Source of the DNA: Streptomyces seoulensis
GTDB lineage: Bacteria > Actinomycetota > Actinomycetes > Streptomycetales > Streptomycetaceae
Direction: 5' to 3'
DNA length: 64,000 nt
Assembly (NCBI RefSeq): GCF_022846655.1
Contig: NZ_AP025667.1
Span: 5,741,001 to 5,805,000 of the forward strand
Part shown: positions 54,396-62,162 of the stretch, in pieces
Layout: every line of letters begins with the position of its first letter
Position numbering within the stretch: position 1 is the first letter of the stretch
Program-made: the position numbers and the translations under genes
The notes under the pieces: model-generated
What the model saw: only the letters and a program-made list of their open reading frames with translations
Databases searched by the model: none
Told to the model about the DNA's origin: nothing

Positions 54396-55796
54396 TCAGG
54401 CGGCTTCGTCGGGCTCGAAGAAGGAGCAGGCGACGCGGGCGCCGCCGGACATGCTGACGATCCCGACCTCCGGGTCGGTGCTGCCGCGCACGAGGCAGCC
54501 GTTGTAGCCGTCGTTGCCGGTGACCTGCGGGTCGGTGAGGAACACGCCCCAGTTGAGGAAGAGTTCCTGGGTCCCGGTGCCCTCGTCGGCCGGGAAGACC
54601 TCGGGTACGGGGCGGATGCGCTCCTGGAGCACGTAGGGGCCGTCCAGTGCGGCGGTGACCTGGCGGCGCCATTCCTCGGGGCCGACGGTCCAGCCCGGCA
54701 CGATGCCGCTGCCGCCGTGCAGCAGGGTGGGCTTGAGGATGAGCTGCTCCTGGTGGGCCACGGCGTACCCGATCAGGTCCAGGCGCTCGCCGGCGGCGTC
54801 CGTGGAGATCTCCCTGACGTGCCGGGTCCAGGGCAGGAACCGGTCGACGCAGGCGAGTTCCTCGGGGGAGAACACCGAGCGGTTGCGGTCGTCGGAGAGC
54901 ATCGCGAGGGTGCCCTTGTTGCCGTACAGCTCGGCGTCCAGGCGGCTGAACATGCCCACCCGGCCCTCCTCGAAGGCGCGCAGGACCGGCTCGACGAGTT
55001 CGGCGTCCGCGGGGGTGGCGATCTCCTCGACGAGGAAGAAGCGGTAGACGACGTCGACGGCGCGTCCGTGCACCTCCAGCCGGCCGGCCCGCTCGCCGAC
55101 CTGGCCGGCGTGACAGGGCAGGGCGTCGATGCCGAGGGCGTCGAAGAGCGCCGCCATCACCTTGAGCCGGGGCTCGTACGTCTTGAAGCTCTCGGGCCAG
55201 TCCACCAGGGCGACCACGGGACGGCGGTCGGTGGGCATGTGCGCGGCACACTCGGCGTAGAGCGTCTTGACGATGCCGCCGAAGGTGTCTGCGTAGGCGA
55301 GGCCGTTCTCCTCGACGAAGGAGGCGAGGGCCGGGTGCTTCAGCATGGCCCGCGCGATGCCCGCGTTCTCGAAGCCGCCGAGCGCGCTGGTGATGTTGAG
55401 CTCCAGCAGCTTGAAGCCGTCGGCGGCCCGGTAGAGGTCGGAGCGGGCCAGTGCCATCAGGGGCGCGCCCGCCTTGGCCGCGCGCTGCACGGTCTCGGCC
55501 TGGGTGTCGGTCATGCCGACCTCCCGCGCCATGGCACCGGCGTCCGAGTTGAAGAGCCGCTCGGGTAGCTGGGTGAGCATCTGGTGGACCCGGAAGAGGT
55601 CACCGGCCACGGTGCGGCGCTCCCCCGCGGAGAGGAAGACCGGCGCGGGCAGGAAGCGGCCCTGGTAGGCCACCGTCACGAGTTCGTCGGCCACCACGTG
55701 CCGGGTCAGGTCGGCCGGGTCGGCGCCGCGCAGCCCCGGCGACGCGAGGTACCGGGAGCCGAGGTCCGACCGGGGTGCCAGGACGGGGTGAGTCAT
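54396..55796 (-). CDS. ATP-grasp/glutathionylspermidine-synthase-like ligase
   Basis: A 466-residue protein with a C-terminal ATP-binding fold: LILKPTLLHGGSGIVPGW and YVLQERIRPVPEVFP. The N-terminal half contains FKLLELNITSALGGFENAGIARAML, like the LLEFNADTPT motif of glutathionylspermidine-synthetase-type enzymes. It should form an amide bond with ATP. The ATP-Mg acidic residues are less clear than in its neighbour, so activity should be verified. The ATG at 55796 directly begins the conserved region. Confidence 0.72.
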   Translation of the reverse strand: MTHPVLAPRSDLGSRYLASPGLRGADPADLTRHVVADELVTVAYQGRFLPAPVFLSAGERRTVAGDLFRVHQMLTQLPERLFNSDAGAMAREVGMTDTQAETVQRAAKAGAPLMALARSDLYRAADGFKLLELNITSALGGFENAGIARAMLKHPALASFVEENGLAYADTFGGIVKTLYAECAAHMPTDRRPVVALVDWPESFKTYEPRLKVMAALFDALGIDALPCHAGQVGERAGRLEVHGRAVDVVYRFFLVEEIATPADAELVEPVLRAFEEGRVGMFSRLDAELYGNKGTLAMLSDDRNRSVFSPEELACVDRFLPWTRHVREISTDAAGERLDLIGYAVAHQEQLILKPTLLHGGSGIVPGWTVGPEEWRRQVTAALDGPYVLQERIRPVPEVFPADEGTGTQELFLNWGVFLTDPQVTGNDGYNGCLVRGSTDPEVGIVSMSGGARVACSFFEPDEAA

Positions 55797-55899
55797 GAGG
55801 GTTTCGCTTTCGGTCGATACGGACGGGTGCGGGCGGGAAGGGGAGGAAGGGGCGGAAGGGGCGGTCGCCTCGGGCGTGCTCGCCCGTCCTCACCCGTTC

Positions 55900-57192
55900 T
55901 CACCCGTCGGAGGAGGCACCCTTGATCCACTTGCGGACCCCGAAGGCCAGCCAGAGGGTCACGAGGGACATGACGCCGACGCCCAGCGCGTACACCGCGG
56001 GGGTGCCCTGGCTCTTGGAGACGACCCCCGCCAGGCCGGCGCCGACCGGCAGCGCGCCCCAGGCGAACAGCCGGTAGACGCTGTTGACCCGGCCCTGCAG
56101 CTCCTTCGGCACCTGGGTCTGGCGCAGCACCACGGCCACGATGTCCCAGGTGACGGAGGCGCAGGCACCGACGGCCAGGGCCGCGCCCACGGCCCAGACG
56201 GAGGGCAGCAGCCACATGACCAGATTGCTGCAGCCGATCGCGGCTCCGACCCAGACGAGCGTCCAGCCGTGGCCGACGCGCCGCACGAGCGCCGGTGACA
56301 GCTTCGCGGCGGCGACCGCGCCGACGGCCTGGCAGGCGACGAGCACGCCGTACCCGACGTCGGACAGGCCCAGTTCCCGGTGGGCGTAGACGACGAGCAC
56401 CGCCAGCGCGCCGGTGTAGACGACGTTGATGGCTCCGGCCGTCAGGGAGAGGCTGCGCAGCACCCGGTGGGCGAAGAGCCAGCGCAGGCCGGCCGCCATG
56501 TCCGTGAGCAGGCGCCGCGCACCCCCGCCGCCGCCCGGCCGGGTCTCGCCGCCGGGCCGGGTCTCGCCGTCCGGCCGGGTGCGCAGCCGGCTCAGCAGGA
56601 AGGCGGAGGTGAAGAAGGTGGCGGCGTTCACCCCGAACGGCAGGGCGGCGGCGAGCACGAACAGGGACGAGCCGACGAGCGGTCCGACGAACTGGTTGGC
56701 CACCTTCTCCGAGCCCATGATGCGCCCGTTCGCGGTGACGAGGAGGTTCTCGGGTACGACGGCGGGCACCAGGGTCTGGGCGGCGTTGCGGAAGACGGTC
56801 TCGCAGCTTCCGATGAGGAAGAGGCAGACGTACAGGGTCCACAGGCTGCCGAGGCCGGCCGCCAGGGACAGGGTGAACACGGCGACGAGGCAGCCCCGGA
56901 AGAGGTCGATGCGGGCCATGGTCCGGCGCCGGTCGACCCGGTCGACGACGACGCCGGCCGGTATCCCGAACAGGGCGTAGGGCAGCGTCAGGGCCATGCT
57001 GACGCCCGCGATGAGCCGGGGGTCGTCGGTGAACCTGCTCGCCAGGAGCGGCGCCGCGGCCAGCGTCACACCCTCGCCGAGGGCCGAGGCGCCCGAAGCA
57101 CACCACAGCTTCGCGAACTGCCGGCCCGGCCGGGCCGGTCCGGAGGCGGGCTCCGCCTCCGCCGGGGTGACCGTCGGGACGTCGGTCGTCAC
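55900..57192 (-). CDS. MFS exporter (EntS/MFS_3 type)
   Basis: A 430-residue permease of the enterobactin-exporter-like MFS_3 group. It has about 12 helices and the motifs GIPAGVVVDRVDRRRTM and GALPVGAGLAGVVSKS. A cytoplasmic loop after helix 6 contains repeated GETRPGG units from short DNA repeats (about 56536-56580). The start is GTG at 57192 after AAGGAG. It is one of two MFS genes in the cluster and the likelier product exporter because it sits next to the ligases. Confidence 0.9.
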   Translation of the reverse strand: MTTDVPTVTPAEAEPASGPARPGRQFAKLWCASGASALGEGVTLAAAPLLASRFTDDPRLIAGVSMALTLPYALFGIPAGVVVDRVDRRRTMARIDLFRGCLVAVFTLSLAAGLGSLWTLYVCLFLIGSCETVFRNAAQTLVPAVVPENLLVTANGRIMGSEKVANQFVGPLVGSSLFVLAAALPFGVNAATFFTSAFLLSRLRTRPDGETRPGGETRPGGGGGARRLLTDMAAGLRWLFAHRVLRSLSLTAGAINVVYTGALAVLVVYAHRELGLSDVGYGVLVACQAVGAVAAAKLSPALVRRVGHGWTLVWVGAAIGCSNLVMWLLPSVWAVGAALAVGACASVTWDIVAVVLRQTQVPKELQGRVNSVYRLFAWGALPVGAGLAGVVSKSQGTPAVYALGVGVMSLVTLWLAFGVRKWIKGASSDG

Positions 57193-57264
57193 TTCGTTCT
57201 CCTTCCGGATGCCGGGCGCGCTCGTGGGCGCCCGCGCGTCCGTGTACTCCGGGGTCGTGCCGGG

Positions 57265-58461
57265 TCAGGCGAGGGGCAGGGACTTCAGCAGGCCGAGACA
57301 CCGCCGGAGCTGGTCGAGGGCCACGAACTCGTCCGGGGTGTGCGCCTCGGTGATGAAGCCCGGACCGCACACGACCGCGGGGACGCCCGCGTGCTCCCAG
57401 ATCAGGCCCGCCTCGGTGCCGAACGGCACGTACTGCGGCTCCCCGTCCGTACCGAAGGCCTTGCGCACGAACGTGACGAAGTCGTGGTGGGGGTCGATGG
57501 AGAACGACGGGGTGTCGGAGAGCTGCTCGGCGGTGACGTCGGTGTACGGCGCCTTGGCGCGCATCCCGTCGAGCAGTTCACCCGTCGCGTGGCCGCGCAG
57601 CCGTTCGGCGATGCCGTCGCAGTCGTGGCCGGGGATGTTCCTGATCTCCAGCTCGACCACGCACTTCTCGGGGACGATGTTGGGCTTGACCCCGCCGTCG
57701 ATCCGGCCGACGTTGATCCATGAGTGGTCGATCTCGAAGCGGTCGTCGCTCGGCCCGGTGCTCCTGAAACCCTCGTTGAGGGTCTGGGCGTGGCCGGCCA
57801 GCGCGGCCGCGGCCGTGACGGGGTTCGGCTCCCGCGGGGCCAGCGCCGCGTGCTTGGGCCGGCCGGTGAAGGTGAAGCGGTGGTTCTGCTTGCCCTTGTG
57901 GCCGACCACGACCTCCAGGCCGGTCGGCTCGCCGACGATGCAGCCGCTGACCCGCCCCCGCCAGGTGCGCAGTTCCTCGACGAGGTGCCGGGCGCCGACG
58001 CAGCCGATCTCCTCCTCGTAGGTGAGCATGAGGGTGACGGGGACGTTGAGCCGGGAGAGGTCCGCGGTGGAGAGGATGGCCAGACAGCAGGCGATGAAGC
58101 CCTTCATGTCGGCGGTGCCCCGGCCGATCACCCGGTCCTCGGCGGTGCGCAGGGTGAACGGGTCGCCGGACCATTCCTGGCCGTCCACGGGCACCACGTC
58201 GGTGTGTCCCGACCAGACGATGCCGCGGTCCTGGCCACCGCCGGGTCCGGCCGTGGCCACCAGGTTCGCCTTGGTGCGGTCCTCGTTCCAGTGCAGCTCA
58301 CTGGTGACGCCGTTGCCTTCCAGCAACTCCCGCACGTAGGTGATGAGATCGAGGTTCGACTTGTGGCTCGTGGTGTCGAAGGCCACCAGCCGCTCGAGGA
58401 TGCCGAGCATGTGGGTGAACAGTTCGCTGTCGGAACACCGTACGGGGATACCTGAGGGCAT
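57265..58461 (-). CDS. ArgE/DapE-type M20 metallo-deacylase
   Basis: A 398-residue enzyme close to acetylornithine deacetylases. The metal ligands are visible: His in VWSGHTDVVPVDG, Asp in GRGTADMKGF, Glu-Glu in TYEEEIGCVGA and later His in GFITEAHTPDE. It would remove an N-acetyl group from an ornithine- or glutamate-like amino acid. A housekeeping argE would be with arg genes. In this operon with a GNAT and Fe/2OG enzymes it probably lifts a protecting acetyl. The ATG at 58461 begins conserved sequence. Confidence 0.87.
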   Translation of the reverse strand: MPSGIPVRCSDSELFTHMLGILERLVAFDTTSHKSNLDLITYVRELLEGNGVTSELHWNEDRTKANLVATAGPGGGQDRGIVWSGHTDVVPVDGQEWSGDPFTLRTAEDRVIGRGTADMKGFIACCLAILSTADLSRLNVPVTLMLTYEEEIGCVGARHLVEELRTWRGRVSGCIVGEPTGLEVVVGHKGKQNHRFTFTGRPKHAALAPREPNPVTAAAALAGHAQTLNEGFRSTGPSDDRFEIDHSWINVGRIDGGVKPNIVPEKCVVELEIRNIPGHDCDGIAERLRGHATGELLDGMRAKAPYTDVTAEQLSDTPSFSIDPHHDFVTFVRKAFGTDGEPQYVPFGTEAGLIWEHAGVPAVVCGPGFITEAHTPDEFVALDQLRRCLGLLKSLPLA

Positions 58462-58586
58462 GGGGGCTCGCTGACGGGTCGAGGCGGTCAGGGCGGTCGG
58501 GTCCTGGGGGCGAGGGCCCGGACTCCGGGGAGTCGCGGGCGCTCGCGGGGTGCCGGCTCCCGGCTGCGGGGTGCCGGGTGCGGGCC

Positions 58587-59513
58587 TCAGTCGCCCGACG
58601 TGGGCGAAAGACGGCTGTGGCCGGTCTCCGGATTCGAAGGCGTCACGGGCTGGCCGTGGGTGGTGAGCCGGAGCAGGCGTCGTACGTGCCGCTCGTCGAG
58701 GTCCTTGGTGGTGGCGGAGTGCAGGACGCAGCGGTTGTCCCACACGACCACGTCCAGCGGGTTCCACCGGTGGCGGTAGACGAAGGGCTCGCTCGTGATG
58801 TGCGCGATCAGCTCCTCGATGAGCGCGGTGCTCTCCGCCTCCGGCATGCCGTCGATGGCGATGACGCTGCCGATGACACGCGGCTGGAGGAAGAGGGTCT
58901 CGCGCCCGGTGTCCGGGTGCCGGCGGACCAGGGGGTGGGTGATCTCGGGCGTCTGCCGGCGCTCCTCGGGGCCGATGTACTTCCAGCGGGCCCACGGGTC
59001 CTCGCGGTCGGGCGACCAGCGGTACTGGTGGCGTACGCGGAGGGTGCGCAGGTGGGCCTTGCGCTCCTCGGGAAGGGCTGCGAAGGCGGCCTCCGCGTCG
59101 GCGAAGAGGGTGTCGCCGCCGCTCTCGGGTATCTCCAGGCCGTGCAGCATGGTGGCGCTGCCGGGGACGAGCTTGTAGGAGTAGTCCGAGTGCCAGCCCT
59201 GCCCGGAGGTCTTCATCTCCTTGTTGCGGCCGGGCTCGTTCTGGTTGGAGAGGTAGGTGAGCGTCGGTTCCTCGGGGTGCCGCAGCTTCACCACGTGATG
59301 TTCTTCCGGGCGGCCGAAGATCGTGCCGAACCTGGCGAAGGTGCTGGGCGTGATGTCCTGGGCGCGGAAGACCAGGACCTTGTGGTCCAGGTAGGTCTCG
59401 AAGATCTCGCGGCCCTTGTCCTCGATCACCTGGTCGGTGAGGGCGAGCCCCTTCATCTCGGCGGCGAAGGTACCGGCGAGACGGGCGGCGTAGACCCCGG
59501 AGTCAGTGGTCAC
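58587..59513 (-). CDS. TauD/TfdA-type Fe(II)/2-oxoglutarate dioxygenase
   Basis: A 308-residue dioxygenase with a complete facial triad: His108 and Asp110 in GQGWHSDYSY and distal His265 in NRCVLHSAT, followed by Arg residues at about 278-282 for 2-oxoglutarate. This class hydroxylates, desaturates or demethylates amino acids and taurine. It contrasts with the neighbouring PhyH-fold protein, which lacks the Asp. It overlaps the GNAT gene by four bases, so acylation and oxidation may be successive steps. Confidence 0.9.
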   Translation of the reverse strand: MTTDSGVYAARLAGTFAAEMKGLALTDQVIEDKGREIFETYLDHKVLVFRAQDITPSTFARFGTIFGRPEEHHVVKLRHPEEPTLTYLSNQNEPGRNKEMKTSGQGWHSDYSYKLVPGSATMLHGLEIPESGGDTLFADAEAAFAALPEERKAHLRTLRVRHQYRWSPDREDPWARWKYIGPEERRQTPEITHPLVRRHPDTGRETLFLQPRVIGSVIAIDGMPEAESTALIEELIAHITSEPFVYRHRWNPLDVVVWDNRCVLHSATTKDLDERHVRRLLRLTTHGQPVTPSNPETGHSRLSPTSGD

Positions 59514-60046
59514 TTCTGTCCTTCCAGTGCATTGCGGTCAAGGGGTGCGCACGCCCCGGCGGCATCGCCGGCGAGTTCCTTGCGGAAGAAGACGCGGTGC
59601 GCGTGATCGTTCTTCTCGGAGTGGGTGAGGACGTATCCGAGCGCCCGGTAGAAGGCGACGTTGTCGGTCATCTCGGCCCGGGTCCACAGCCGGACCCCGT
59701 CCCGGCCCGAGGAGCGGGCCATGTCCTCGACGAGGGTGACGAGCCGCTTGCCGATCCCGTGGCCCTGGAGGTCCGGCCGTACGGCCAGATTGCGCAGGAT
59801 CAGCCAGGGACCGTCGGGCTCCACCGTCACCATGCCGAGGATGCGGCCGCCCACGTGGGCCACATGGGTACGCCCTACGGCGGCCACCTGGTCGTAGTCG
59901 AGCAGGATGGGCGCGGGCGGTTCGTCGACCACGTCGAGGTACTTGCCGTAGGCCTCGCGTGCGATCTCCGCCAACTGCCCGCTGTCAGCCGCCCGGGCCA
60001 GACGCATGGTCAGCGGGGCCGCGCTCTGTGCCATGTTCACCGCCAT
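59510..60046 (-). CDS. GNAT acetyltransferase
   Basis: A 178-residue GNAT with GRILGMVTVEPDGPWLILRNLAVRPDLQGHGIGKRLVTLVEDMA, containing the acetyl-CoA loop QGHGIGK at about 96-102. The ATG at 60046 has AAGGAG seven bases upstream. Located between the PhyH-fold protein and the TauD enzyme, with the ArgE-type deacylase nearby, it is a good candidate to N-acetylate the amino-acid substrate before oxidation. Self-resistance is the alternative. Confidence 0.85.
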   Translation of the reverse strand: MAVNMAQSAAPLTMRLARAADSGQLAEIAREAYGKYLDVVDEPPAPILLDYDQVAAVGRTHVAHVGGRILGMVTVEPDGPWLILRNLAVRPDLQGHGIGKRLVTLVEDMARSSGRDGVRLWTRAEMTDNVAFYRALGYVLTHSEKNDHAHRVFFRKELAGDAAGACAPLDRNALEGQK

Positions 60047-60053
60047 GGCTCCT

Positions 60054-60962
60054 TCAGTCGATGGTGCGGGCTTCGCGGCTGCCGTCGAAGTACGAGCTCG
60101 CGTAGACCTGTTCGCCGTCGACGGAGGCGACCTTCTCGTTGAAGTCGCTGCCGACGTCGTAGTTGAAGGTGATGCGCGGGTAGGCGAGCGCCTCCACGCG
60201 GGACTTGTCGTAGAGCGCGTCGACCGAGCAGAAGCGCAGGGCGTAGGCGAGGCGGGAGGGGATCGGGCCCTCGCCGAGGCGCACGCTGCGGTGCAGGACG
60301 TACTTGTCGAAGATGAGCGCGTCGCCGGGCTCGAAGGAGTCCTCCACGGCCACGTGGTCCAGGAGGTCCGTCATCTGCGGGGAGTTGAGCAGGGTGTTCT
60401 TCAGGACGCTGAAGTCGTCGTACGTCAGCTCCTCGCCCGCGTCGATCCGGGCCTTCATGTAGCCCGGCAGCAGGTTGATGTGCTGGTACACGAACTCACC
60501 GGAGAGCAGGCTCTTGGGCACGTACTTCATGCCGCCGCGCTGGCCGTCGGCGTCGATGGTGCACAGCGGCGTCCAGATGGTGAAGCCGGCGTCCTCACGG
60601 CGCTGGAAGCCGAAGCTCTGGGTGCCGACGTGCCACGGGAAGCCGGTGCTCTTGTTCTTCTCCAGCTCGAACCCGAGGCCCTGGGTGAAGAAGACCGGCT
60701 GCTCGACGAGCTTGGTCATCGCGGCGCCGAAGGTCGCGTCCCCCATGGCGGCGAGGATGGTCGCGTCGTCGTTGCCGATGTCGTACTTCAGCTTGCTGAA
60801 GCCGGAACCGTAATTGTCGGCGGGCGGGGCTATCTCCGAGCTGCTGAGCTTCCTCATGTGCTCGACGAAATCTTCCGAGAAGATGTTCCTGAGCTTGAGG
60901 AATCCGGTCTCCCGGAAGCTGGCGACGTCCTCGTCACTGATGACGAAATCAGGATTGATCAT
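60054..60962 (-). CDS. PhyH-fold Fe/2OG enzyme with H-x-G triad, candidate aliphatic halogenase
   Basis: A 302-residue protein of the phytanoyl-CoA-dioxygenase fold. The first iron His is His111 in GFPWHVGTQSF. The position normally held by Asp or Glu is Gly113. The distal His is His224 in FDKYVLHRSV, and Arg237 is placed to bind 2-oxoglutarate. Loss of the carboxylate is the hallmark of Fe/2OG halogenases (SyrB2 HxA; WelO5, BesD and AdeV HxG), where chloride occupies the open site. The BesD residues that bind lysine two to three positions away are not conserved, so the substrate differs. The ATG at 60962 has GGGAGA upstream. It is the first structural gene after a terminator. Confidence 0.85.
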   Translation of the reverse strand: MINPDFVISDEDVASFRETGFLKLRNIFSEDFVEHMRKLSSSEIAPPADNYGSGFSKLKYDIGNDDATILAAMGDATFGAAMTKLVEQPVFFTQGLGFELEKNKSTGFPWHVGTQSFGFQRREDAGFTIWTPLCTIDADGQRGGMKYVPKSLLSGEFVYQHINLLPGYMKARIDAGEELTYDDFSVLKNTLLNSPQMTDLLDHVAVEDSFEPGDALIFDKYVLHRSVRLGEGPIPSRLAYALRFCSVDALYDKSRVEALAYPRITFNYDVGSDFNEKVASVDGEQVYASSYFDGSREARTID

Positions 60963-61215
60963 GTCCGTCTCCCAATGTGATGTGCTCGATTCGAAGGCCG
61001 AGGACAGACTGCGCGCAGTGGGCAGGCCTTTCCTGTCGAGACGACTGGGCGGGGAAATAGGCGGTGACAACCCCACGGACTTCTTCGGACGTGGGGGAAC
61101 CACAGGAAATGGTTCATTCCGCGACCCGCTCCTGTCGTCGGCCGCAAATAAATGATCACAGGTGGACATCGCCGAGTTCAACGGCTTCCGATACAGGGTT
61201 CGTCATCACTCCGCA

Positions 61216-61246
61216 GACGACCGGCCGGTAACGTCAGGTTTGTTCA
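61216..61246 (-). promoter_or_regulatory. Possible autoregulatory element (ARE-like) of the biosynthetic operon
   Basis: On the minus strand the sequence GAACAAACCTGACGTTACC leads into ACCGGCCGGT (61220-61229). The first half matches the ACAAACC arm of gamma-butyrolactone-receptor operators. The second half (CCGGTCGT) is a weak CGGTTTGT. It lies about 250-280 bp upstream of the PhyH-fold gene and about 17 bp after a TTGACA. It might be where the ScbR-type protein acts. Confidence 0.35.
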
Positions 61247-61330
61247 GCGAAGGTCAGAGAAGTGTCAAGATCGCTGATCGGAGCGTTGTCCCGGCGGGCA
61301 CGGCAACGCCGGCCACGGCCTCGGGGAAAC

Positions 61331-61371
61331 AAAAAGCCGGGGCCGAGGAGCTGATGCTCCTCGGCCCCGGC
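61331..61371 (-). terminator. Strong intrinsic terminator after the TetR-type regulator gene
   Basis: GCCGGGGCCGAGGAGC (61336-61351) and GCTCCTCGGCCCCGGC (61356-61371) form a perfect 16-bp stem with a four-base loop. Read on the minus strand it is followed by TTTTTGTTT. It separates the regulator gene from the structural operon, so the latter needs its own promoter. Confidence 0.9.
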
Positions 61372-61397
61372 ACATCGGCTGCCCGGCGCGACCGGCC

Positions 61398-62063
61398 TCA
61401 CGTACGGGCGAATTCCCCTCCCGCCGCGACGGAGTGCTCGATCAGTCCGGTACCGTCCTCGGCAACGGCGCTGGTACGCAGCCGCGGAATGATCCCGGGC
61501 GAGGCGAGACCGGGCAGCACGAGCCGCCACAGCGCCGAAACACGCGCGGGCAGATCCTCGCGGTTGCTGTAGACCTGGGACATCACCTGCAGGCCGGTGA
61601 ACGCACCGACGACGGTCGCCGCGACCTCGGCCACATCCGTACCCGGAAGCAGTTCACCCTGCCGGCCCGCCTGTTCCAGCAGCTCCCGGATCACGGTGAT
61701 CGACTGGATGTACGGGGTACGGGCGGGGGGCGCGAAGGCCGACTGCTCTATGGCCAGCCGCACGCTCGCGCGCAGGATCGGGTCCCGCTGGAGCCGCTGG
61801 GCGAACTTCAGGGTGAGGTCGATGACCGCCTGGAGCCTCACCTCCTGGTGAGGCACCACGAGCGCCTCACTATGGGCCTCCACGAGCGCCACGGCGATCG
61901 CTTCCTTGGAAGGGAAATGGTGGTAAAGGGCACCCCTGGTCAGTCCGGCCCTGGCGAGAATCTCGTTCGTGCTCGCCGCGTCATAGCCGCGTTCGCCGAA
62001 CACATCCGCTGCGGCTTCCAGGATCGAGCGCCTCGATCTGATACCACGCTCCTGTGTAGCCAT
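61398..62063 (-). CDS. TetR-type regulator of the gamma-butyrolactone-receptor (ScbR/ArpA) family
   Basis: A 221-residue DNA-binding protein. The HTH is ILARAGLTRGALYHHFPSKEAIA, which is the ArpA/ScbR signature. The C-terminal end RVSALWRLVLPGLASPG is also typical. Members either bind butyrolactone autoregulators or, as pseudo-receptors like JadR2 and ScbR2, bind antibiotics. The sequence alone does not tell which. The start is ATG at 62063; a GTG two codons upstream is possible. It is followed by a strong terminator and probably represses the adjacent regulator gene, whose promoter contains an operator-like sequence. Confidence 0.88.
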   Translation of the reverse strand: MATQERGIRSRRSILEAAADVFGERGYDAASTNEILARAGLTRGALYHHFPSKEAIAVALVEAHSEALVVPHQEVRLQAVIDLTLKFAQRLQRDPILRASVRLAIEQSAFAPPARTPYIQSITVIRELLEQAGRQGELLPGTDVAEVAATVVGAFTGLQVMSQVYSNREDLPARVSALWRLVLPGLASPGIIPRLRTSAVAEDGTGLIEHSVAAGGEFART

Positions 62064-62162
62064 CCCCACCCACTATGCGTCATCGTCAAAAACCAAGCAG
62101 ACCTGTCGGCACTATATGCGGTCGCCCGAGCGCCGACCAGATCCGCCGGAGGGGAAATTCCC

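Larger units (their letters stand above)
60963..61397. other. Promoter region of the main biosynthetic operon
   Basis: About 435 bases between the TetR-type gene and the PhyH-fold gene. It contains the terminator of the upstream gene, then a TTGACA hexamer on the minus strand near 61263-61268 and an ARE-like element (listed). A long leader of up to 250 nt would precede the PhyH-fold gene. I see no other ORF of coding character. Confidence 0.5.
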
